Position numbers and translations under genes: made by a program. From UBA1181 sp963654355 (GTDB lineage Bacteria; Bacteroidota; Bacteroidia; Bacteroidales; Paludibacteraceae), in the NCBI GenBank assembly GCA_963654355.1, contig CAVKBM010000212.1, positions 1 through 5,414 on the forward strand: a DNA stretch of 5,414 bases, written 5' to 3'. The notes beneath the pieces were generated by a model. That model was not told where the DNA came from, did not search any database, and worked only from the letters and a program-made list of their open reading frames with translations. Shown here one piece after another: positions 1 through 5,366 of this stretch (positions are counted from its first letter, which is position 1; every line of letters begins with the position of its first letter).

Positions 1-416
1 GAAACATTGCCAATGCGTTCTACAAGGCAGGCTTCATAGAGACATGGGGACGTGGCATCAACAAGATTCGACAAGGACTGAAAAGCGTAGGGCTTCCCGA
101 GCCTAAGATAGAAAATCATATCAGTGGTACACTGATTACGATTTGCCGCAAAAACGCAACAAATGTCGGAAACATGTCGGAAACGAATGTCGGAAACATG
201 TCGAAAACCAACCTTACTGAACGTCAAACACTTATACTTTCTGCCATAAAAGAAAATCCCTATATCACAGGAAAGGAAATGTCGGAAACTCTGTCGGTAA
301 CGAAACGTACTGTAGAGCGTGACTTGGCGATACTACAGAAAATGGGTATCATACGTCACGAAGGTAAGGTGAATGCCGGCAAGTGGGTGGTACTTGAAAA
401 AAAGAAAAATTCTTGA
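1..416 (+). CDS. AlbA_2/RecG-C-type ATP-binding transcriptional regulator, C-terminal part (5' end outside window)
   Basis: The open frame enters from the left edge with its first full codon at base 3 and ends at TGA 414-416; the ATG at 174 is internal, not a start. The first residues, reading NIANAFYKAGFIETWGRG, match the end of the GHKL-like ATP-binding domain (HATPase_c_4) found C-terminal to an AlbA_2 DNA-binding domain in regulators often misnamed 'RecG-like helicase'. A polar linker of repeated N-V-G-N-M-S-E-T units follows. Then comes a winged helix beginning TERQTLILSAI, with recognition helix around SVTKRTVERDLAILQKMGII and a wing ending GKWVVL. The N-terminal AlbA_2 domain lies outside the window. 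The product is presumably a cytoplasmic DNA-binding regulator; its targets cannot be told from this fragment. The family call is confident, the role is inferred. It is separated from the next gene by 65 bases, so it is probably a different transcription unit. Confidence 0.85.
   Translation, partial: NIANAFYKAGFIETWGRGINKIRQGLKSVGLPEPKIENHISGTLITICRKNATNVGNMSETNVGNMSKTNLTERQTLILSAIKENPYITGKEMSETLSVTKRTVERDLAILQKMGIIRHEGKVNAGKWVVLEKKKNS
162..209 (+). repeat. Tandem 12/24-base repeat in the linker of the ATP-binding regulator
   Basis: Two 24-base units (162-185 and 186-209) differ at only two positions. Each consists of two related 12-mers, AATGTCGGAAAC and ATGTCGGAAACG-like. They encode NVGNMSET and NVGNMSKT, keeping the reading frame. 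A related ATGTCGGAAACT recurs at 279-290, within the winged helix, again coding MSET. Because the period is a multiple of three, gain or loss of units would lengthen or shorten the linker without a frameshift. Confidence 0.85.
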
Positions 417-455
417 ACGTGTCATGCTAATTGAGTCACCTCGCTCGTTATTTTG
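416..455 (+). promoter_or_regulatory. Probable promoter/operator of the WYL operon
   Basis: The region between the first gene and the WYL gene carries AACGTGTCAT (416-425), CACC (437-440) and, seven bases further on, TTATTTTG (448-455), which fits five of the six fixed positions of the Bacteroidota -7 element TAnnTTTG. The same three blocks occur at identical spacing upstream of the gene at 3459. The halves GTGTC (419-423) and GTCAC (435-439) form an imperfect inverted pair with an 11-base centre, as expected for an operator. No good -33 TTTG sits at the usual distance, so an activator may be needed. The call rests mainly on similarity to the second site. Confidence 0.45.
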
Positions 456-481
456 CAATCGGAATCAATAGACATATCGCA

Positions 482-1408
482 ATGACGACATTAGAGAAAT
501 ATATCTGGGTAATAAATGCCCTTTATAAAATAGGAGAGCGTGGCTTGTCGCTGAAGGAACTCAACGACAAGTGGATGCTTGACGAGACTATCAGCAATGG
601 TGAACCTTTGCCCCGTCAGACATTTGACCGTTGGAAAGGAAACATTCTGATGACATTCGGTGTGGATATAGAGTGCCGACTGAAAGGTGGCTACCGTTAT
701 TACATCTCCAATCCTGAATGTTTGAGAGAAGGTGGACTAAGCCGTTGGTTGTTGGATACATATTCCACAGCCAACACTTTGTCGCAGAGTACTCAACTGA
801 AAGACAGAATACTTGTAGAGGAGATTCCCTCCAACCGCAATTTTCTGACAAACATCATTGAGGCGATGAAGAACAATCATGTGGTGATGCTGACATACAA
901 GAGTTTTATACATGGCGAGCAACACTCGTTTTCCGCTGAGCCGTACTGTATAAAGATGTTCCAGAGAAGATGGTATCTGTTGGCAAGAAATCTTGATGAC
1001 GGCAGAATGCGCATCTATGGACTTGACCGTTTGGAAAATATGGAAGAAACATCAGAGCATTTCTCAATGCCGAAGGACTTCGATGCCAAATCATACTTTT
1101 CCACGTTCTACGGAATAGTGACTGACGAGAAAGTGCCGATTCAACGGATTGTTGTTCGTGCAAAGAAACAACACCAGCATTATCTTCGCTCACTTCCATT
1201 ACACCCAACCCAGAAGGAGATATTCACTTGCGGAGAGTATGCTGACTTTGAATTGACATTGCGCCCTACTTACGATTTCATCATGGAGTTGCTGCATGTA
1301 GGCAATATGATAGAGGTTTTGGAACCAGAATCCTTACGCCAAGCGATGAAGGGTTGGGTAAGTGACTTGTGGGAATTATATGAGAATGACTTACAAAATA
1401 TAGATTGA
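482..1408 (+). CDS. WYL-domain transcriptional regulator
   Basis: The product is 308 aa, close to the normal size of Bacteroidota WYL regulators. Residues about 1-75 form a winged-helix DNA-binding region (YIWVINALYKIGERGLSLKEL, then PRQTFDRWKGNI and a wing at KGGYRYYI). Residues about 122-205 are the WYL domain, with the signature RRWYLLARN at 162-170 and GLDRLENM at 180-187. Residues about 218-303 are the C-terminal WCX extension. WYL domains are Sm-like folds that sense nucleic acid or nucleotide ligands and often regulate CRISPR, BREX and other defence loci. The ATG at 482 is preferred over an in-frame TTG at 431 because family members start shortly before the YIW motif and because the longer form would run over the promoter. 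It ends one base before the next ATG, so translation is probably coupled. It is the likely regulator of this cluster and may autoregulate. Confidence 0.9.
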   Translation: MTTLEKYIWVINALYKIGERGLSLKELNDKWMLDETISNGEPLPRQTFDRWKGNILMTFGVDIECRLKGGYRYYISNPECLREGGLSRWLLDTYSTANTLSQSTQLKDRILVEEIPSNRNFLTNIIEAMKNNHVVMLTYKSFIHGEQHSFSAEPYCIKMFQRRWYLLARNLDDGRMRIYGLDRLENMEETSEHFSMPKDFDAKSYFSTFYGIVTDEKVPIQRIVVRAKKQHQHYLRSLPLHPTQKEIFTCGEYADFELTLRPTYDFIMELLHVGNMIEVLEPESLRQAMKGWVSDLWELYENDLQNID

Positions 1409-1409
1409 T

Positions 1410-2015
1410 ATGGACAAGGGACATATTTTTAAGTTTGGAACATTGGCCAATGCCGTCAATTCGGAAGACTGGATGACAACTCCGTTGGAAGCATTGTGCT
1501 CAGAAGAAGAGTGGGTGGCTATTGTGACGGATGACGCTGAAACATATTTCGAGGAAATTAATGCAATAGTCGCAAAGATGAAACGGCCATGTACTTGCTT
1601 TGTGATTGATTTGCATCCATGTGCCAATTACAAGCACTTGCAGGAGCGATGGCGCAATTATCTCATGACAGATAAGGAGTCTATAGAAGTGCTTCTTAGC
1701 TTCATACACCACAACTTGGTTCAGAGGAGCCTTATAAGTTTTGATCTCCAAGATTTTAGACATTGTAGTGTTCCATACCCTCTTGTCAGAACCACATCTG
1801 TAGAAATCGGGAAGAAATTTCCAATTGATCAAAATGCAAAAGCCATGTGTGTAGGTCTGTGTTTTGAGCATGACAGCGAACTCGCGAGTTCTTATATGAA
1901 TGTATTGAGTGAGAACTTTGACGAAATTGGCGATGAAATTTATGTTCCATGGTCTATAATCTCTTCTGCGGAAAATGTTGTAGAAGTATTATACTTCTAT
2001 AAACCAGAGTTTTAA
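1410..2015 (+). CDS. Hypothetical protein, possible FtsZ-like orphan lacking the GTP-binding half
   Basis: The product is 201 aa with no signal peptide or membrane segment. I do not recognise it with certainty, but its order of elements follows FtsZ from strand S6 onward. EWVAIVTDD (34-42) sits where FtsZ has its VAVVTKPF strand. CTCFVIDLHP (61-70) sits at the DTLIVIPN strand. SIEVLLSFIHH (91-101) sits at the helix before the T7 loop. SLISFDLQDF (107-116) sits at the T7 synergy loop GLxNxDFADV, keeping both aspartates (D112, D115) three residues apart. AKAMCVGLCFEHD (143-155), DEIYVPWSII (175-184) and VVEVLYFY (190-197) resemble the C-terminal subdomain strands. The tubulin G-box GGGTGTG is absent, so it cannot bind GTP in the usual way. 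One base separates it from the WYL stop and 16 from the next gene, so it is in the same operon. The FtsZ relation is my inference from a by-eye alignment; an unrelated alpha/beta fold is possible. Confidence 0.75.
   Translation: MDKGHIFKFGTLANAVNSEDWMTTPLEALCSEEEWVAIVTDDAETYFEEINAIVAKMKRPCTCFVIDLHPCANYKHLQERWRNYLMTDKESIEVLLSFIHHNLVQRSLISFDLQDFRHCSVPYPLVRTTSVEIGKKFPIDQNAKAMCVGLCFEHDSELASSYMNVLSENFDEIGDEIYVPWSIISSAENVVEVLYFYKPEF
1981..1999 (+). repeat. 19-base near-perfect palindrome at the end of the FtsZ-like gene
   Basis: TAGAAGTATTATACTTCTA consists of two perfect 9-base arms around a single central T. It encodes part of the final residues (VEVLYFY) of the 201-aa protein and lies about 30 bases before the ATG at 2032. 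As RNA it could fold into an 8-bp, AU-rich stem with a 3-base loop; as DNA it could be a dimeric-protein site. It lacks a following U tract, so it is not a standard terminator. Confidence 0.6.
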
Positions 2016-2031
2016 CTAAAGAACATTGATT

Positions 2032-2835
2032 ATGAAGACATTGACAGAACAATTGGCAGAAATGTATCAACCTAAATGGGATACCTTGAAAAAGCATTTG
2101 AATGCCAAGGGTATAAAGGTGCAGTCACCTTTCATGCTTGGTGTTGCATTGGAGCATGACAATCAAGGAGGCTATGTGGATGAAAGTTGGTGGACGGATG
2201 CAGATTTGAAAGTCATGGTATTCGGACAGGAACCGCTCAATTGGCCGATACCAGTATTGACCGATGGCGCTCAAGTGCAGTCTGATGATTTTGTGGAACT
2301 GTACCAGCGTTTTTATTCGGACAATTACAAAGATGGGCTATACTTTCTTACCGATTCTGACAATCACTTGGCTAAGAATAAATTCTTCAGCATGGGGTTT
2401 AATGGTATCATGTCAGGGATCAAAGACTTTGTCCTCAAAGATTCATGTTCAGGCAAAAATGCTGCATATCTTTGGAACAACATTTCCAAATTGTCTGTAG
2501 GTGGACGCAATGGAGTTTCGCCTGACATTCACGATTTGGAGAAAGAATACTTTCATGTTATCCCCCAAGAGATAGAGATATTAAAGCCCGATGTGCTAAT
2601 CTTCCTGACAGGCCCTGGCCAAAACAACTATTACAGCTACATCAAAGAGAACTTCACTGTAAAAGGCTCACCAATGCCATTGGCTGGAAACAAAGTTGAT
2701 GCTGTATCAAAACTTGACATTGAAGGCATAAGGCTGGCCTACAAGACCTATCACCCAGCAGCAACCACTATCACTGACAAAGAAAAATGGGATCACTACC
2801 ATGCCATCTTTGATGACATCAAGAAGCATCTGTAA
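2032..2835 (+). CDS. Uracil-DNA glycosylase superfamily protein
   Basis: The product is 267 aa. Its signals follow the uracil-DNA glycosylase (UDG) fold in order. A hydrophobic strand VMVFGQEPLNW (61-71) is at the place of motif A (GQDPYH in family 1, GEAPG in family 4). YLWNNISKL (146-154) followed by GGRN resembles the TN..K segment of families 4-6. ILKPDVLIFLTG (183-194) matches the 'PkvivaLG' strand. TYHPAATT (239-246) matches motif B (HPS/HPA). Acidic E67 falls where other families carry the catalytic or water-positioning residue. No Fe-S cluster cysteines are visible. The role would be removal of a damaged or modified base, or nucleic-acid binding if inactive. The start is taken at ATG 2032; an in-frame TTG at 2026 is less likely. 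It lies 16 bases after the previous gene and one base before the next, so it is operonic. The superfamily call is fairly strong; substrate and activity are unknown. Confidence 0.75.
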   Translation: MKTLTEQLAEMYQPKWDTLKKHLNAKGIKVQSPFMLGVALEHDNQGGYVDESWWTDADLKVMVFGQEPLNWPIPVLTDGAQVQSDDFVELYQRFYSDNYKDGLYFLTDSDNHLAKNKFFSMGFNGIMSGIKDFVLKDSCSGKNAAYLWNNISKLSVGGRNGVSPDIHDLEKEYFHVIPQEIEILKPDVLIFLTGPGQNNYYSYIKENFTVKGSPMPLAGNKVDAVSKLDIEGIRLAYKTYHPAATTITDKEKWDHYHAIFDDIKKHL

Positions 2836-2836
2836 A

Positions 2837-3358
2837 ATGAACCATTCTAAGATTATATTCCTTGACTTTGATGGTGTTCTCAATACGGAATACCATCAAA
2901 GGCTATTGCAATACGAAAGGAAAACATGGCAAGATTGTCATGGAGCGCTTTTCGATCCCGAAGCGGTGAGGCAATTGAAAAGAATAGTGGATACGACTCA
3001 TGCTGACATTGTCATAGAATCATCATGGAAATATCTTGGTTTGGAGGCAATGCAAGAGATGTGGAAAGACAGACAACTCCCAGGAAGAGTCATTGCCATA
3101 ACTCCATCCGTTGTTAGTGATGACATCTTGCTTTCAACGGATTTGGACATTACAAATCCTGCAATGCTTCATTGCAAAGGGGCGGAAATCGCATCATACC
3201 TTTATAATAATAGCAAGCAAGATGTTCCTTATGTCATCATTGATGACGAATATGTTGTATTGGAATCCCAACTTCCTCATTTCATTTTGACCAATCCATA
3301 CGATGGCTTAACAGAAGAATTGGCAATGAGAGCCATTGATATTCTGAATCAGCAATAA
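2837..3358 (+). CDS. Small HAD-superfamily protein (Swiss-Army-Knife RNA-repair HAD type)
   Basis: The product is 173 aa, starting MNHSKIIFLDFDGVLN. The HAD motif I DFDGV places the nucleophile at D10 and the acid/base at D12. IVIESSWK (58-65) supplies the motif II serine. K114 in CKGAEI is a candidate motif III lysine. YVIIDDE (132-138) is motif IV with the two metal-binding acids. There is no large cap insertion. The short 'SSW' form is characteristic of the HAD domain found in Swiss Army Knife RNA-repair proteins, where it is thought to act as a phosphatase on nucleic-acid ends; that role is inferred here. The frame is open upstream to 2801 inside the glycosylase-like gene, but ATG 2837 is chosen because it begins one base after that stop and directly precedes motif I. 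It is the last gene before the 100-base gap and probably ends the first operon. No clear terminator hairpin follows. Confidence 0.85.
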   Translation: MNHSKIIFLDFDGVLNTEYHQRLLQYERKTWQDCHGALFDPEAVRQLKRIVDTTHADIVIESSWKYLGLEAMQEMWKDRQLPGRVIAITPSVVSDDILLSTDLDITNPAMLHCKGAEIASYLYNNSKQDVPYVIIDDEYVVLESQLPHFILTNPYDGLTEELAMRAIDILNQQ

Positions 3359-3385
3359 AAAGCGAAAATATTTCATCTTTGTCTC

Positions 3386-3425
3386 AACGTGTCATAATTT
3401 GTGGGACACCATAGCCATATCTTTG
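3386..3425 (+). promoter_or_regulatory. Promoter/operator of the second gene pair
   Basis: TATCTTTG (3418-3425) is a perfect Bacteroidota -7 element (TAnnTTTG). A TTTG lies upstream at 3398-3401, but the 16-base spacing is shorter than the usual 19-21. AACGTGTCAT (3386-3395) and GACACC (3405-3410) flank this TTTG. GTGTC (3389-3393) and GACAC (3405-3409) form a perfect 5-base inverted pair with an 11-base centre covering the -33 region. The leader from about 3432 to 3458 is A/T-rich, typical of efficient translation starts in this phylum. The layout matches the site before the WYL gene block for block. The rest of the 3359-3458 gap shows no further signal. Confidence 0.6.
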
Positions 3426-3458
3426 CACTCAGTTACATAATTAAGATTTAAAAAAGAT

Positions 3459-3989
3459 ATGGCAAGTGAAAAATTAAACAAAGAATTAGTCTCTCGTATG
3501 ATGGACGATGCGGCATGGAAGGAACTCTCAAAAGATTTCCCATGGACAGAGCAGTTGCTTGAGAAGTACATGAACATTGTTGACTGGAAAGAGATTTCAA
3601 GAAACAATGACGTGGTATGGACAAAAAGTTTGCTTATGCGTTGCAAGGATAAACTTGATTGGCAAAAGTTGACCTCAAACAGCAGTCCATTGTTGTTTAC
3701 CGAAGACAACATTGAGACTTTCAAGGATTATTGGGATTGGAACGTCTTGTCAGACAAGTCTTGCATCGACATGACAGACGAACTGCTGGTCAAGTATGCT
3801 GACAGATGGAATTGGGCGTATATCATCGACCGATTTGGTGACGAGGCTATAACCTTCAACGAGGACTTTCTTGAAAGGTATGGGGAATATATTCTCGCCT
3901 CCGACCTTTATGGCTCCAGACTGTGGGACTGCATCATCGAGCAGCACATGAAAGACATCAAAAAGGAGATATTGTCAGATGTGGATTAA
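3459..3989 (+). CDS. Tryptophan-repeat ('DW-repeat') protein of unknown function
   Basis: The product is 176 aa, acidic-rich and without signal peptide or membrane segment. It is built almost wholly of a helical repeat of about 25 residues whose start is marked by a tryptophan at residues 20, 43, 68, 94 and 119 (spacings 23, 25, 26 and 25). The unit reads roughly (D/N)W..(L/I)S.N......T..LL.+Y.D+. Clear copies are DWKEISRNN, DWQKLTSNS, DWNVLSDKS and NWAYIIDRF. The final 30 residues lack the pattern. Arrays of this kind occur in many Bacteroidota hypothetical proteins and probably form an alpha-solenoid for protein binding; no enzyme motif is visible. The ATG at 3459 follows its own promoter and an A-rich leader. 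The next gene follows after 16 bases, so the two are probably co-transcribed. Function is unknown; a scaffold or recognition role is inferred. Confidence 0.8.
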   Translation: MASEKLNKELVSRMMDDAAWKELSKDFPWTEQLLEKYMNIVDWKEISRNNDVVWTKSLLMRCKDKLDWQKLTSNSSPLLFTEDNIETFKDYWDWNVLSDKSCIDMTDELLVKYADRWNWAYIIDRFGDEAITFNEDFLERYGEYILASDLYGSRLWDCIIEQHMKDIKKEILSDVD

Positions 3990-4005
3990 CTAAAGGGAAA
4001 CGACT

Positions 4006-5286
4006 ATGCATATTCCTACATTCAATATGATACTTCGTCAAATTCTCGTTCAGAATGCTTACGGAGACAAAAGGCTTCGCGACGAAATACTCCTCCAAGA
4101 CGAGCTGTTCTACAACACCATCAGTCGGTTGAACTTTTCAAAGGACTCAAACGAAGTGAGACAACTGTTATCCTATCTTACGGAATTGACAGGAGAGCCT
4201 GATAGTTATCTGGCGGAGGAGGTTCTGCTTGACTTTGTGATAGGAAAGGGATGCACGGAATGTTCAAGGACTGTTTGCGAAAACATCTTTGGCAAACAAC
4301 CTACATTTGCCGATATGATGCACCACCATTGGTTTGAACATCTGATGGAGCATCCTGCAGAAACCGAGCCGTATGCTCCTGGTTACAATACGGTTCGTGA
4401 CGATGCTTTCTATTGGCACAATTTCCACTTCATGCTATTCTCTCACCTCCAGACAGATAACAGTCTGGCACAAGAAGTACTGGAACATCTTGCTGCGAAA
4501 CAAGACATTCCTGCCATGGAAAGAGTGGCACTCTATTATTTCTCGAAACGTCAATATGATAAAGCGTTTCCATTATTGGAGCGATTGCACACAAAAGCAC
4601 AAACGACCGAGTGGAAAAATGTGATTTCGCAGGAAGTGACATACAAGCTTGCCCTTCTGTATTCATGGGGATTAGGAACAGAGAAAAACATTGACAAATC
4701 CACACAATGCTTCAACTCGATAGATGACATCGATCATTGGGGACATTTGGCTAAATTCCAGTTGGGAAGGATAGCAGAGCAGAACCATCGCTATATGGAA
4801 GCAATGTATTACTATCGTGAGAATATAGACGACTATGCTTATAGTCGATACAGCAGTTACAGGAATACATATCCGAACGATTTGCTTCCTCGAAGATTGG
4901 AGATTGCCTTCAGACAAACAAAGAAGAAACTCAATCCCATAGTTGACAGCCTTACACTTGAGACTTGTCAAGATTGCAGCGAGATAACAGTTCAGCTGAA
5001 GGTTATGATGAATGTTGTGGTCACGATTGAATGGGGTGATGGAGAAACGGAATCTACAAAATGGAAAGTGGATGGTTGGGGACCGGTAACACACTCCTAT
5101 CAATCGCCCGGCTCCTACCATGTCACGATAAGGACAGATGAGGAGAATGTATTGACGGGACTTCATATCGTTTCTCGCAAATCGGTATGCTCTTTAGACG
5201 TTTCAGCCAGCAAAGGGTTAACACACCTCTTGTGTCCCAACCAATTGTTGAAAGAATTGTCGTTAGGAAAGGCTGAATATCTATAA
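4006..5286 (+). CDS. Sel1/TPR + PKD-like + leucine-rich repeat protein, probably 3'-truncated by the adjacent IS
   Basis: The frame encodes 426 aa. Residues about 1-160 are helical and unrecognised. Residues about 165-275 carry Sel1/TPR-type helical repeats (AMERVALYYFSKRQYDKAFPLLE; KLALLYSWGLGTEKNIDKSTQCF; AKFQLGRIAEQNHRYMEAMYYY). Residues about 336-375 form a PKD-like beta domain with IEWGDGE and HSYQSPGSYHVTI. From about 384 an LRR array begins (SLDVSASKGLTHLLC, then LKELSLGKAEYL) and stops at a leucine in the middle of a repeat. Related Bacteroidota proteins usually carry many such repeats. The stop TAA (5284-5286) abuts an IS3-like end, so the stop is probably at or from the insertion junction. 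There is no N-terminal signal peptide, so it appears cytoplasmic, which is unusual for PKD and this LRR class. It starts 16 bases after the repeat protein, behind an AAAGGGA sequence. The likely role is protein binding or scaffolding. Confidence 0.8.
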   Translation: MHIPTFNMILRQILVQNAYGDKRLRDEILLQDELFYNTISRLNFSKDSNEVRQLLSYLTELTGEPDSYLAEEVLLDFVIGKGCTECSRTVCENIFGKQPTFADMMHHHWFEHLMEHPAETEPYAPGYNTVRDDAFYWHNFHFMLFSHLQTDNSLAQEVLEHLAAKQDIPAMERVALYYFSKRQYDKAFPLLERLHTKAQTTEWKNVISQEVTYKLALLYSWGLGTEKNIDKSTQCFNSIDDIDHWGHLAKFQLGRIAEQNHRYMEAMYYYRENIDDYAYSRYSSYRNTYPNDLLPRRLEIAFRQTKKKLNPIVDSLTLETCQDCSEITVQLKVMMNVVVTIEWGDGETESTKWKVDGWGPVTHSYQSPGSYHVTIRTDEENVLTGLHIVSRKSVCSLDVSASKGLTHLLCPNQLLKELSLGKAEYL

Positions 5287-5312
5287 TACTCCCCCGATTT
5301 TAGACACCCACA

Positions 5313-5344
5313 TTTGGTCAATCAAATAAAAATGATTTCTTTTG
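5313..5344 (+). promoter_or_regulatory. Predicted transposase promoter inside the IS end
   Basis: TTTG at 5313-5316 and TTCTTTTG at 5337-5344 (five of six fixed positions of TAnnTTTG) are separated by 20 bases, the normal Bacteroidota spacing. Transcription would start near 5351, followed by a short A-rich leader to the ATG at 5367. It is unlike the two cluster promoters, as it lacks the AACGTGTCAT box. Confidence 0.45.
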
Positions 5345-5366
5345 TGGGCAAATTAACAAAATCAAA

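Noticed and set aside
1..416. RecG helicase
   Set aside because: Some databases name this family RecG-like, but the visible part is an ATPase-like domain end plus a winged helix, with no helicase motifs.
431..481. A TTG-initiated extension of the WYL protein by 17 residues
   Set aside because: TTG starts are rare, the added residues do not match the family N-terminus, and the stretch coincides with the promoter-like element shared with the 3386-3425 region.
1878..1891. Perfect 14-base palindrome GAACTCGCGAGTTC in the FtsZ-like gene
   Set aside because: A perfect 14-base palindrome is expected by chance about once in three windows of this size, and it lies mid-gene with no regulatory context.
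2801..2836. A longer HAD protein starting inside the UDG-like gene
   Set aside because: The 12 extra residues are the out-of-frame end of the UDG-like gene, and ATG 2837 sits ideally before the HAD motif I strand.
3359..3385. Terminator after the HAD gene
   Set aside because: The region is A/T-rich but shows no stable GC stem followed by a T run.
4830..4847. Hairpin CGACTAT-GCTT-ATAGTCG
   Set aside because: Seven-base stems with short loops are expected about twice per window by chance; it is inside the Sel1/PKD gene and has no U tract.
4672..5166. A 164-aa open frame on the minus strand (and several shorter ones at 591-1208, 1391-1871 and 3392-3947)
   Set aside because: They lie opposite well-supported + strand genes, show no recognisable motifs and have compositions typical of antisense shadows.
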